Shown: in pieces, positions 25,794 to 33,289 of the stretch
Layout of the letters: the number at the start of each line of letters is the position of its first letter
Numbering within the stretch: the first letter of the stretch is position 1
NCBI RefSeq assembly: GCF_001598455.1
Contig: NZ_BCYZ01000040.1
Span: forward strand, 1 to 41,263
DNA: 41,263 nucleotides
Direction of reading: 5' to 3'
Source: Sphingomonas pruni NBRC 15498
GTDB lineage: Bacteria > Pseudomonadota > Alphaproteobacteria > Sphingomonadales > Sphingomonadaceae
Program-made: the position numbers and the translations under genes
Notes under the pieces: generated by a model
The model's input: the letters and a program-made list of their open reading frames with translations, nothing else
Databases searched by the model: none
Told to the model about the DNA's origin: nothing

Positions 25794-26461
25794 ACCGCCG
25801 CCGGCATGAAGCTGGTCGGCGCCTTGATCCGCCCCTTTTCGGCGAGCGCGGCAAGCGGCGCGACGAGCCGCGTGCGCTCCTCGGCTTCTGCGCGGGCGCG
25901 ACGGCGCAGGCGAACCGCGACCGGCATCGCGATCAGATTGGCGACCAGCGCGCCATAGAGCGTCGCGAGCAGGGCGACCGCCATTCCGGCGCCGATCGCC
26001 GCCGGGTCGGTCATCGCCCAGAACATCTTCACCAGCCCGACGAGGGTACCGACCATGCCCATTGCCGGCGCGACCTCGGCGGCGCCCGCCCACATATCGG
26101 CGGCGGCGGCATGACGCAGGATGCGGGCGCGGCGGCGCTCGTCGAGCTGGCGCGTAACCTCGTCGGGCGTCGCGCCGTCGACGATTTCGGCGACCGCTGC
26201 GGCAACATCGCGGTCGGCGATCACCGAGCGGTCGAGCGCGTGCATGCCGTGCCGGCGCGCGATCCGGCTGAGCGCGGCGACCTGGTCGACCAGGGGTGTC
26301 GCGTCGAACGGCTTTCGCGTCAGCGCGCGGAGCGCGGCAACGCCGCGCCCGACATCGCCAAGCGAGGTCCGCAACAAGGTCGCGAATACGGTGCCGCCAG
26401 CCACGATGCCGATTGCGGCGGGATCGAGGAAAGCGCCGAGCGTGATGGGATCCGTCGTCAT
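25790..26461 (-). CDS. MotA/PomA-like stator protein (second stator)
   Basis: A 223-residue membrane protein of the MotA/PomA family. The pore helices are clear: APAMGMVGTLVGLVKMF and GAGMAVALLATLYGALVANL, with the cytoplasmic loop between residues about 40 and 135. The pattern is nearer PomA than the MotA at 35687. It is first in the minus-strand flagellar operon, overlapping the short MotB-like gene. No ribosome binding site precedes ATG 26461, and a sigma-54 promoter match places the transcript start about 3 bases upstream, so the mRNA may be leaderless. It may form an auxiliary stator or serve another energised membrane process. Confidence 0.85.
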   Translation of the reverse strand: MTTDPITLGAFLDPAAIGIVAGGTVFATLLRTSLGDVGRGVAALRALTRKPFDATPLVDQVAALSRIARRHGMHALDRSVIADRDVAAAVAEIVDGATPDEVTRQLDERRRARILRHAAAADMWAGAAEVAPAMGMVGTLVGLVKMFWAMTDPAAIGAGMAVALLATLYGALVANLIAMPVAVRLRRRARAEAEERTRLVAPLAALAEKGRIKAPTSFMPAAV

Positions 26462-26473
26462 ATACGCGATCTA

Positions 26474-26491
26474 CTGCAAGCGCGGTGCCAG
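26474..26491 (-). promoter_or_regulatory. Sigma-54 promoter for the minus-strand flagellar operon
   Basis: On the minus strand CTGGCACCGCGCTTGCAG matches the consensus TGGCAC-N5-TTGCA with exact spacing. The -12 GC falls at about 26476, which puts the transcript start near 26464, about 3 bases before the ATG of the MotA-like gene at 26461. Confidence 0.75.
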
Positions 26492-26499
26492 TTTCTTAT

Positions 26500-26585
26500 C
26501 CGTCGCCCCGGCGGAGGCCGGGGCCGTTATGTAGCAGGTGGGAAGCCCGGCAATCGAGCGGCCCCGGCCTCCGCCGGGGCGACGG
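26500..26585. repeat. Palindromic intergenic repeat, copy 3
   Basis: Perfect 26-base inverted arms at 26500-26525 and 26560-26585, ends CCGTCGCCCC and GGGGCGACGG, with a 34-base centre. Same design as the copies at 3382 and 7608, but GC-only in the stem. It lies between the two divergent sigma-54 promoters, so it spaces the minus-strand promoter away from the CGGCAA sites. Confidence 0.85.
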
Positions 26586-26599
26586 TGACGCCGGCAAAC

Positions 26600-26685
26600 C
26601 GGCAAATCACCTTGCCGCAACCGGCAAAGCTTTGCCGCTCCTGTCGGCTTGGTGGAGCGAAAACCGGCAAATCCGCCTTTGTCGG
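26600..26685. promoter_or_regulatory. Cluster of CGGCAA/TTGCCG dyads, probable FlbD/FleQ enhancer
   Basis: Three inverted pairs occur: CGGCAA-N6-TTGCCG (26600-26617), a perfect 16-base palindrome CGGCAAAGCTTTGCCG (26622-26637), and a looser CGGCAAATC to TTTGTCGG pair (26665-26685). They lie 50-100 bases upstream of the flgB sigma-54 promoter. The half-site resembles the ftr element bound by Caulobacter FlbD (from memory). The activator gene is not in this window. Confidence 0.65.
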
Positions 26686-26689
26686 GCAA

Positions 26690-26706
26690 TTGGCACGCCC
26701 CTTGCT
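26690..26706 (+). promoter_or_regulatory. Sigma-54 promoter for flgB
   Basis: TTGGCACGCCCCTTGCT matches the sigma-54 consensus at every key position. The -12 GC at about 26705 predicts a transcript start near 26717, leaving a 26-base leader with GAGGTGA before the flgB ATG at 26743. Confidence 0.88.
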
Positions 26707-26742
26707 GACCTCTCGCGCAGGATTTCACGCGAGGTGACGGCA

Positions 26743-27096
26743 ATGGCCGACAACACTCTGTTCGGGATACACGGGGCGGCGCTCGAAGTGCGCGGTCAGC
26801 GCATGGGCGTGCTCGCCTCGAACATCGCGAACGCCTCGACCCCTGGGTTCAAGGCGCGCGACATCGACTTTCAACAGGCGCTGTCGGCGGCGACCAGCCC
26901 CGGCGGGTTGACCGATGGCGGCCTCGCGGGCGCGACCAAATATCGCGTACCGACGCAGCCCAGCCTCGACGGCAATACGGTCGACCTGTCGACCGAGCAG
27001 ACCGCGTTCGCCGAGAATGCCGTCCAGTATCAGTCGACCCTTTCCTTCCTGAACGGGCGGATCGGCCAGATCACCCGCGCGCTGAGGGGCGAATAA
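26743..27096 (+). CDS. flgB: Flagellar proximal rod protein FlgB
   Basis: Rod protein, 117 residues. The rod/hook N-terminal motif is VLASNIANASTPGFKARDIDF, and the C-terminus QYQSTLSFLNGRIGQITRALRGE is the matching coiled-coil end. ATG 26743 has GAGGTGA upstream; the frame is open back to 26485 but through repeats and promoter. First gene of the plus-strand rod-hook operon, directly after the sigma-54 promoter. Confidence 0.95.
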   Translation: MADNTLFGIHGAALEVRGQRMGVLASNIANASTPGFKARDIDFQQALSAATSPGGLTDGGLAGATKYRVPTQPSLDGNTVDLSTEQTAFAENAVQYQSTLSFLNGRIGQITRALRGE

Positions 27097-27098
27097 TC

Positions 27099-27509
27099 AT
27101 GAGCAACGGACCGATGACGATCTTTCAGGTCTCGGGCCGCGCGATGAGCGCGCAGCTCGTGCGCCTGAACACGACAGCCTCCAACCTGGCCAATGCCGGG
27201 TCGGTCGCGAGCTCCGCCGACACGGCCTATCGCACGATCAAGCCGGTGTTCCGCACGAGCTTCGACAAAGCGAGCGGCATGTCGACGGTCGACGTCGAAA
27301 GCGTCGTCACCGCCGGCGAGAACCCGACGAAGCGCTACGATCCCGCCAACCCGATGGCCGACAAGGACGGCAATGTCTGGGAATCGGCGGTCGATGAGAC
27401 CCGCGAGCTGGTCGACATGATGGAGACCAGCCGCAGCTACCAGAACAATGTCGAAGTCATGCAGACCGCCAAGTCGCTGATCCTCGATACCCTCAAGCTC
27501 GGGAAATAA
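27099..27509 (+). CDS. flgC: Flagellar proximal rod protein FlgC
   Basis: Rod protein of 136 residues. N-terminal MSAQLVRLNTTASNLANAGSV and C-terminal ETRELVDMMETSRSYQNNVEVMQTAKSLILDTLKLGK are the paired rod-family helices; YDPANPMADKDGNVWES is the usual FlgC central piece. Starts 2 bases after the flgB stop, with GAGGGGCGA before ATG 27099. Confidence 0.95.
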   Translation: MSNGPMTIFQVSGRAMSAQLVRLNTTASNLANAGSVASSADTAYRTIKPVFRTSFDKASGMSTVDVESVVTAGENPTKRYDPANPMADKDGNVWESAVDETRELVDMMETSRSYQNNVEVMQTAKSLILDTLKLGK

Positions 27510-27512
27510 GAG

Positions 27513-28199
27513 ATGACCTCGACCTTCGATACCACGCTGGCCAATATCGGCATCGGCCGTACCGGCGCGTCGACGCCGACGGTGGCGCCGGCCGGATCCG
27601 GACAGACGCTCGGCCAGGCCGATTTCCTGAAGCTGATGACTGCGCAGATGCAGAACCAGGATCCGTTCAACCCGGTCGACAATACCCAGATGGTCGCCCA
27701 GATGGCGCAATTCTCGTCGCTTTCGGGCATTTCCGAGATGAACTCGACGCTGAAGTCGATCGCCGACAAGCTGACCGGCACCTCGGCCAACGACGCGCTC
27801 GCTTATGTCGGCAAGACTGTGCTGACCCAGGGCGACACCGCGTTCGGACGCACCACCGGCGGCATTGCCGGCGCGGTCGAGGTCGATAGCGCAGCGAGCG
27901 ACCTCAAGGTCACGATCCAGGATCAGTCCGGCAACGTCCTCAAGACGCTCGACCTCGGCGCGCAGACCAAGGGCACGGTCAATTTCGACTGGGACGGCAA
28001 GACCGAGGCCGGCACTGATGCCGGCGCGGGTCCGTTCAAGGTCGTCAGCAACGCCAATGCCAATGGCGCCAGGGTGGCCACCAACACTTTGGTCTGGGCG
28101 CCGGTCACCTCGGTCTCGATGCCCAGCTCGGGCAGCCCCGTCCTCAACGTCGCCGGGATCGGCAACGTCGACCTCTCCGCCATTCGCCAGATCGGCTGA
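27513..28199 (+). CDS. flgD: Flagellar hook-cap (hook assembly) protein FlgD
   Basis: Scaffold that caps the growing hook; 228 residues. The N-terminal FlgD motif is LGQADFLKLMTAQMQNQDPFNPVDNTQMVAQMAQFSSLSGISEMN; the C-terminal half has the Ig/Tudor-like region with FDWDGKTEAGTDAGAGPFKV. Starts 3 bases after the flgC stop with a weak ribosome binding site, so coupling with flgC is likely. Confidence 0.95.
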   Translation: MTSTFDTTLANIGIGRTGASTPTVAPAGSGQTLGQADFLKLMTAQMQNQDPFNPVDNTQMVAQMAQFSSLSGISEMNSTLKSIADKLTGTSANDALAYVGKTVLTQGDTAFGRTTGGIAGAVEVDSAASDLKVTIQDQSGNVLKTLDLGAQTKGTVNFDWDGKTEAGTDAGAGPFKVVSNANANGARVATNTLVWAPVTSVSMPSSGSPVLNVAGIGNVDLSAIRQIG

Positions 28200-28228
28200 T
28201 CCAACCAATCTCCCAAGGAGCCTGAACC

Positions 28229-29485
28229 ATGTCCTTCTACACGTCGCTTTCCGGCCTCACCGCCGCCCAGACCCAGATGTCGACGATCTCGCACAACCTC
28301 GCCAACGTCGACACCAACGGCTTCAAGAAGAGCGTCACCGAGTTCGCCGACGTCATCGCGTCGAGCGTCAATCTGTCGCCGACGATGATGGTCGGCGCCG
28401 GCACGATGGTGAAGGGTAACGTCCAGCAGTTCAGCCAGGGCAATTTCATCCAGTCGTCCTCGGCGCTCGACCTCGCCATTTCGGGCGACGGCTTCTTCGC
28501 GATCAAGCCTCAGCTCAACGGCTCGAACGTCAATTATACCCGCAACGGCGGCTTCAAGGTCGATCCCGACCATTATGTCACCGACGCGCAGGGCAATTAT
28601 CTCCAGGTCTATCCGGTCGACGGATCGGGCGCGGTCGTCGCGAGCGGCCTTGGCCAGGCCATCAGCCTCCAGCTGCCGGCGACCAGCGGCACGCCGAGCC
28701 CGACCCAGAATGTCGGCATGACGGTCAATATGCCGTCGACCGCCGCGGTGCCGACCACCGCGACCTTCGACCGCTTCGACCCGTCGAGCTACAATCAGTC
28801 GGCGCAGACCACGGTCTATGACTCGGCGGGCAATCCGCAGACCATGACCACCTATTTCAAGCGCGAGACGACGGGAACGCCGTCGACCTGGTCGGCCTAT
28901 AGCTTCATCGGCGACAAGGCGCTGACCTCGGGCGGGTCGGATCACATCACCATGTCGTTCGATGCGACCGGCGCGATGACCGCGCCGAGCGGTGCGACGA
29001 CGTTCGATCCGGTCACCCCGGCCGGCGCCACCGCGGCGCAGACGATCACCTTCACCCTGGGCGCGGCGAGCGCGCAGACGCCGACGGCATTCAACGTCAC
29101 CTCGCGCAGCGCCGACGGCGCCGCGATCGGCCAGCTTCAGGGCGTGACGGTCGACGGCGACGGCATGGTCAAGGCAAGCTTCTCGAATGGCGACGTCAAG
29201 GCGCTGGGCAAGGTCGTGCTGGCCAACTTCACCAACCCGGCTGGCCTGCGCCAGCTGGGCGATTCGACCTGGGCGGCGACCGGCGTGTCCGGCGCGCCTG
29301 TGGTCGGCTCGCCGGGCAGCGACGGCTTCGGCAACCTGATGTCGTCGACCATCGAACGGTCGAACGTCGACATCACCGAGGAACTTGTCAGCCTGATCGC
29401 GGCGCAGCGCAATTTCCAAGCGAATGCCAAGGCGCTCGATACCGCCAGCCAGATTTCGCAGACGATCTTCAACATCCGTAGCTGA
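28229..29485 (+). CDS. flgE: Flagellar hook protein FlgE
   Basis: Main hook subunit, 418 residues. N-terminal MSFYTSLSGLTAAQTQMSTISHNLANVDTNGFKKS and C-terminal RSNVDITEELVSLIAAQRNFQANAKALDTASQISQTIFNI are the helical ends; the FlgE-type D0/D1 strand DLAISGDGFFAIKP lies between. The central variable domain is Ser/Thr-rich. AAGGAG precedes ATG 28229. Confidence 0.95.
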   Translation: MSFYTSLSGLTAAQTQMSTISHNLANVDTNGFKKSVTEFADVIASSVNLSPTMMVGAGTMVKGNVQQFSQGNFIQSSSALDLAISGDGFFAIKPQLNGSNVNYTRNGGFKVDPDHYVTDAQGNYLQVYPVDGSGAVVASGLGQAISLQLPATSGTPSPTQNVGMTVNMPSTAAVPTTATFDRFDPSSYNQSAQTTVYDSAGNPQTMTTYFKRETTGTPSTWSAYSFIGDKALTSGGSDHITMSFDATGAMTAPSGATTFDPVTPAGATAAQTITFTLGAASAQTPTAFNVTSRSADGAAIGQLQGVTVDGDGMVKASFSNGDVKALGKVVLANFTNPAGLRQLGDSTWAATGVSGAPVVGSPGSDGFGNLMSSTIERSNVDITEELVSLIAAQRNFQANAKALDTASQISQTIFNIRS

Positions 29486-29512
29486 TGATCGCAGGACATT
29501 GGGGGCTGAAGC

Positions 29513-30256
29513 ATGGATAAGCTGATCTACACGGCGGCGTCGGGGCTGAAGAGCCACATGGCGGCGCAGGCGGCGATCGCCAACAACATGGCGAACGCGT
29601 CGACGATCGGCTTCCGGGCCGAGAAGATCAATTTCAACAGCCTGATGCTCAAGGGCGCCGGCTTCGACAGCCGCCAGCCGGCCTCGGAGGAAGTGACCGA
29701 TTTCGATCGCAGCGCCGGTGCCATCACCACCACCGGGCGCAATCTCGATATTGCCATTCCGGGTGACCAATGGATGGCGGTTCAGGCGAATGATGGTACG
29801 GAGGGCTATACGCGCCGCGGAGATCTGAACATCTCTGCGACGGGCGTTCTGGAAACCGGCGACGGTTTCCCGGTGATGGGGTCGGGGGGCCCCATCACCG
29901 TGCCGCCCGCAACCTCGGTCTCGATCGCGCAGGACGGGACGATCTCGATCATTCCGGTCGGCGGCGACGCCAAGAACCCGCAGGTCATCGGCCGCATCAA
30001 ATTGGCCAGCGCGCAAGGATCGCAGACCATCAAGGGTCTCGACAACCTGATCCATGTGCAAGGCGGCGGCATCCTGCCGACCGACGAGAATGCCCAGTGC
30101 ATCTCGGGCGCGCTCGAACAATCGAACGTCAACATGACGCAATCGCTGGTCGACATGATCGAGAACCAGCGCAGCTACGAAGTACAGGCCAATTTGATGA
30201 AGTCGGCCAAGGACATGGACGAAAGCGCCGCATCCGTGATGCGGATGCCGAGCTAA
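29513..30256 (+). CDS. flgF: Flagellar rod protein FlgF
   Basis: Rod protein, 247 residues. Family marks are NNMANASTIGFRAEKINF near the start, RNLDIAIPGDQWMAVQANDGTEGYTRRGDL, and the end LEQSNVNMTQSLVDMIENQRSYEVQANLMKSAKD. FlgF differs from FlgG by this shorter length and the AEKINF motif. Followed by flgG after 13 bases. Confidence 0.94.
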   Translation: MDKLIYTAASGLKSHMAAQAAIANNMANASTIGFRAEKINFNSLMLKGAGFDSRQPASEEVTDFDRSAGAITTTGRNLDIAIPGDQWMAVQANDGTEGYTRRGDLNISATGVLETGDGFPVMGSGGPITVPPATSVSIAQDGTISIIPVGGDAKNPQVIGRIKLASAQGSQTIKGLDNLIHVQGGGILPTDENAQCISGALEQSNVNMTQSLVDMIENQRSYEVQANLMKSAKDMDESAASVMRMPS

Positions 30257-30269
30257 GGAGTAGAATGAG

Positions 30270-31058
30270 ATGAGCAGCGCAGCGATGCACATCGCCCGCA
30301 CCGGCCTGGACGCCCAGGACATGCGGATGCGGGTGATCTCGAACAACCTGGCCAACGTCAACACGACGGGGTTCAAGAAGGACCGCGCGTCGTTCGCGAC
30401 CTTGTCCTACCAGACGGTCACCGCCGCCGGCGCGCAATCGTCGAACGACAGCAAATACGCGACCGGCCTCAATCTCGGCACCGGCGTACGCATCCAGGGC
30501 ACCGCCCGGATGGATACGCAGGGATCGATGCAGACAACCGGCAACAGCCTCGACATGGCGCTGGACGGCGACGGCTATTTTCAGGTTCAGCTGCCTGGCG
30601 GCCAGCTCGGCTATACCCGCGCCGGCAATTTCTCGCGCTCGCCCGAAGGTCTGTTGGTGACCAACGAAGGTTATCAGGTGATGCCCGGCATCACCGTGCC
30701 CCAGGGTGCGACCCAGATCACCGTCGGCACCGACGGTACCGTCTCCGCGACGATCGCCGGCCAGACCGAACCCGCCCAGCTCGGCCAGCTTCAGGTCGCG
30801 ACCTTCGCCAATCCGGGAGGCCTGCAGTCGAAGGGCGACAATTACATGCTCGAAACCGCCGCGTCGGGTGCCGCCAATCTCGGCGTACCGGGCGAGGACG
30901 GCCGCGGCATGGTCCGCCAGGGCATGCTCGAAGCGTCGAACGTCAACGTCGTCGAAGAACTGGTCGACATGATCGAGTGCCAGCGTGCGTACGAAGTCAA
31001 TTCCAAGATGATCTCGGCGACCGACGACATGCTCAAATATGTGAACCAGAACATCTGA
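30270..31058 (+). CDS. flgG: Flagellar distal rod protein FlgG
   Basis: Distal rod subunit, 262 residues. Signature regions are MRVISNNLANVNTTGFKKDRASF, GTGVRIQGTARMDTQGSMQTTGNSLDMALDGDGYFQV, and the C-terminal EASNVNVVEELVDMIECQRAYEVNSKMI. Its length of about 260 residues is standard. AAGGAG lies 9 bases before ATG 30270; the stop shares a base with the flgH ATG (TGATG). Confidence 0.96.
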   Translation: MSSAAMHIARTGLDAQDMRMRVISNNLANVNTTGFKKDRASFATLSYQTVTAAGAQSSNDSKYATGLNLGTGVRIQGTARMDTQGSMQTTGNSLDMALDGDGYFQVQLPGGQLGYTRAGNFSRSPEGLLVTNEGYQVMPGITVPQGATQITVGTDGTVSATIAGQTEPAQLGQLQVATFANPGGLQSKGDNYMLETAASGAANLGVPGEDGRGMVRQGMLEASNVNVVEELVDMIECQRAYEVNSKMISATDDMLKYVNQNI

Positions 31059-31744
31059 TGCGCACGCTCTCCAATATCGCCGCCGGCCTCGGCACCGCCG
31101 CCTTCATCGTCACTTGTGCCGCGCCGGCCCAGGCAGGCATTTTCGGCAAGAAGAAGCCGGCCGAGGATTATTCCGCCGCCCCGCCGGTGGCACCGCCGCC
31201 GGTACCGGCCAATGGATCGATCTTCCAGGCGCAGAACGGCTATGCCGCGCTCTACGAGGGCTCGGTGGCGAGAAAGGTCGGCGATCCGCTGACGATCGTC
31301 CTGGTCGAGAATACCCAGGCATCGAAATCCTCGTCGTCCAAGCTCGATTCGGGCGGTGGGTTCAGCCTGACCCCGCCGAGCACCGGGGCGCTGTCGCTAT
31401 TCAAACCGACCGACGCCTCGGTCAGCGGTGCGCGCAACTTCAACGGCAAGGGCACGGCCGACCAGTCGAACTCGCTGTCGGGCGAAGTCTCGGTCACCGT
31501 CGTCGCGGTCTATCCCAATAACACCATGCTGGTGCAGGGGCAGAAGCGCGTCACGCTCAACCGCGGCGACGAGTTCGTCCAGATAAAGGGCATCGTCCGC
31601 ACCGCCGACATCAGCGCCGACAACCGCGTGCTGTCGACGCGCGTCGCCGACGCCCGCATCGCCTATACCGGCAAGGGCGACGTCGCCCGCGCCGGCCGCC
31701 AGGGCTGGCTCGGCCGCTTCTTCTCGGTGATCAGCCCGTTTTGA
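31058..31744 (+). CDS. flgH: Flagellar L-ring protein FlgH
   Basis: Outer-membrane L-ring subunit, 228 residues. The N-terminus is a signal segment (LGTAAFIVTCAAPAQAG); FlgH is usually a lipoprotein, and the IVTC here has Thr before the Cys, which is not a good lipobox, so cleavage at AQA by signal peptidase I is possible. Later landmarks are GDPLTIVLVENTQASKSSSSK, FNGKGTADQSNSLSGEVSVTVV, the MLVQGQKRVTLNRGDEFVQIKGIVR block and DARIAYTGKGDVARAGRQGWLGRFF. Starts at ATG 31058 inside the flgG stop overlap. Confidence 0.94.
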   Translation: MRTLSNIAAGLGTAAFIVTCAAPAQAGIFGKKKPAEDYSAAPPVAPPPVPANGSIFQAQNGYAALYEGSVARKVGDPLTIVLVENTQASKSSSSKLDSGGGFSLTPPSTGALSLFKPTDASVSGARNFNGKGTADQSNSLSGEVSVTVVAVYPNNTMLVQGQKRVTLNRGDEFVQIKGIVRTADISADNRVLSTRVADARIAYTGKGDVARAGRQGWLGRFFSVISPF

Positions 31745-31766
31745 TGGTTAGCATCGTCTTAACCAT
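31744..31766 (+). other. Small hairpin between flgH and flgI
   Basis: ATGGTTA-N9-TAACCAT forms a 7-base stem just after the flgH stop. No T-run follows, so it is not a standard terminator; it could mark an mRNA processing site. Confidence 0.3.
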
Positions 31767-31811
31767 CTCCATGCCACATGCCGACCTGATCGAATGATTG
31801 GATAGTCTCCC

Positions 31812-32912
31812 ATGCTGCGTGCCCTGCTAGTCTTTCTGGCTCTGATGACCGGTTTCGCCGCGACGCCGGCCGCCGCCGATCGCATCAAGGACCTGGGTGG
31901 ATTCCAGGGCATCCGCAGCAACCAGCTGACCGGTTACGGCATCGTCGTCGGCCTGGCCGGTACGGGCGACGACAATCTCGAATATACCATGCAGTCGATG
32001 AAGGCGGTTGCGTCGCGCTTCGGCCTGCAGCTCCCGGCCGGGGTCAATCCCGGTCTGAAGAACGCCGCGGTGGTGATGATCACCGCCGACTTGCCGGCCT
32101 TCGCCAAGCCCGGCCAGCGGATCGACATCACCGTCGCGTCGATGGGCAAGGCCAAGTCGCTGCGTGGCGGCGCGCTGATCATGACCCCGCTAATGGGTGC
32201 CGACGGCCAGATCTATGCGATGGCGCAGGGCAATCTCGCGGTCGGCGGCTTGGGCATCGAGGGCAAGGACGGATCGTCCGTCGTGGTCAATGTCCCCTCG
32301 ACCGGCCGCATTCCTGAAGGCGCGACGGTCGAACGTACGGTCGACACCGGGTTCGAGAGCGCGCCGAATTTGGTCTTCAACCTCGCCCGGTCCGATTTCA
32401 CCACCGCCCAGAACGTCGCCACCGCGATCAATGCGCGGTTTGGCGGCGGTGTCGCCGAAGCGGTCGACGGCGTGTCGATCAAGGTCAACGCCCCCGCCGG
32501 TGCCGATGTGCGCGCGACGATGATGAGCGAAATCGAGAACCTGACCGTCACCTCGGCCGAGCCGCCGGCGCGTGTGATCGTCAATGCGCGCACCGGCACC
32601 GTCGTGATCAATTCGACCGTCCGTGTCGGCGCCGCCGCGATCACCCATGGCAAGCTGACCGTCCGCATCGACGAGAAACAGACCGTCGTTCAGCCCGCAC
32701 CCTTCAGCCAGGGTCAGACCGCCAACGAGCAGAAATCCGGCGTCAATGTCGAGGAAGAGAAGCGCCCGATGTTCCTGATGAACCCGGGGCCCAAGCTCGC
32801 CGACATCGTCAAGGCGGTCAACGCGATCGGCGCCACGCCGTCGGACCTCGTCGCGATCCTCGAAGCGCTCAAGGAAGCGGGCGCGCTCAAAGCGGACCTG
32901 ATCATCCTGTGA
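31812..32912 (+). CDS. flgI: Flagellar P-ring protein FlgI
   Basis: Periplasmic P-ring subunit, 366 residues, with a Sec signal (MLRALLVFLALMTGFAATPAAA). Diagnostic regions are RIKDLGGFQGIRSNQLTGYGIVVGLAGTGD, KNAAVVMITADLPAFAKPGQRIDITVASMGKAKSLRGGALIMTPL, and the end PGPKLADIVKAVNAIGATPSDLVAILEALKEAGALKADLIIL. FlgA (24739-25266) is its chaperone. The stop overlaps the GTG start of flgJ by 4 bases. Confidence 0.96.
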   Translation: MLRALLVFLALMTGFAATPAAADRIKDLGGFQGIRSNQLTGYGIVVGLAGTGDDNLEYTMQSMKAVASRFGLQLPAGVNPGLKNAAVVMITADLPAFAKPGQRIDITVASMGKAKSLRGGALIMTPLMGADGQIYAMAQGNLAVGGLGIEGKDGSSVVVNVPSTGRIPEGATVERTVDTGFESAPNLVFNLARSDFTTAQNVATAINARFGGGVAEAVDGVSIKVNAPAGADVRATMMSEIENLTVTSAEPPARVIVNARTGTVVINSTVRVGAAAITHGKLTVRIDEKQTVVQPAPFSQGQTANEQKSGVNVEEEKRPMFLMNPGPKLADIVKAVNAIGATPSDLVAILEALKEAGALKADLIIL

Positions 32913-33289
32913 CCGACATCGCGACCCCGACACAGCCCGCCGCCCAGCCGGTCGCAGGCATCTCGACCGACACCAGCCGGCTGACCTCGCGCGCCAATCT
33001 TAAAAAGGCGGGGCAGCAGTTCGAAGCGGTGTTCATCAACATGATGCTCAAGTCGATGCGCCAGGCCAAGCTCGACGACGGCGGCCTGCTCGACACCAAG
33101 AATTCGGAAACCTTTCGCGACATGCAGGACAAGCAAGTCGCGGAGAGCATGGCCGCACACCAGCCGATCGGCATCGGCAAGGCGATGACCGAGTTCCTCG
33201 CGAAATCGCAAAAGGCGCTGCAGGACGCAGCGGCGGCTTCGGCCACGTCGAGCTCGTCACCCGCGCCTGACGCAGGAACCCCATCATGA
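32909..33289 (+). CDS. flgJ: Rod-binding protein, FlgJ N-terminal domain only
   Basis: A 126-residue protein holding only the rod-scaffold half of FlgJ: KKAGQQFEAVFINMMLKSMRQAKLDDGGLLDTKNSETFRDMQDKQVAE. The C-terminal muramidase half of enteric FlgJ is absent; the SLT-type transglycosylase at 22938-23897 probably replaces it. The start is GTG 32909 overlapping flgI (GTGA); the stop overlaps flgK (ATGA). Confidence 0.92.
   Translation: MTDIATPTQPAAQPVAGISTDTSRLTSRANLKKAGQQFEAVFINMMLKSMRQAKLDDGGLLDTKNSETFRDMQDKQVAESMAAHQPIGIGKAMTEFLAKSQKALQDAAAASATSSSSPAPDAGTPS

Noticed and set aside
27923..30376. An 817-codon minus-strand reading frame opposite flgD-flgG
   Set aside because: Arg/Asp/His-rich composition typical of antisense shadows; it spans four certain genes.
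32909..33289. Truncated or broken flgJ
   Set aside because: The single-domain form with overlaps on both sides is a normal, intact gene in many alphaproteobacteria.
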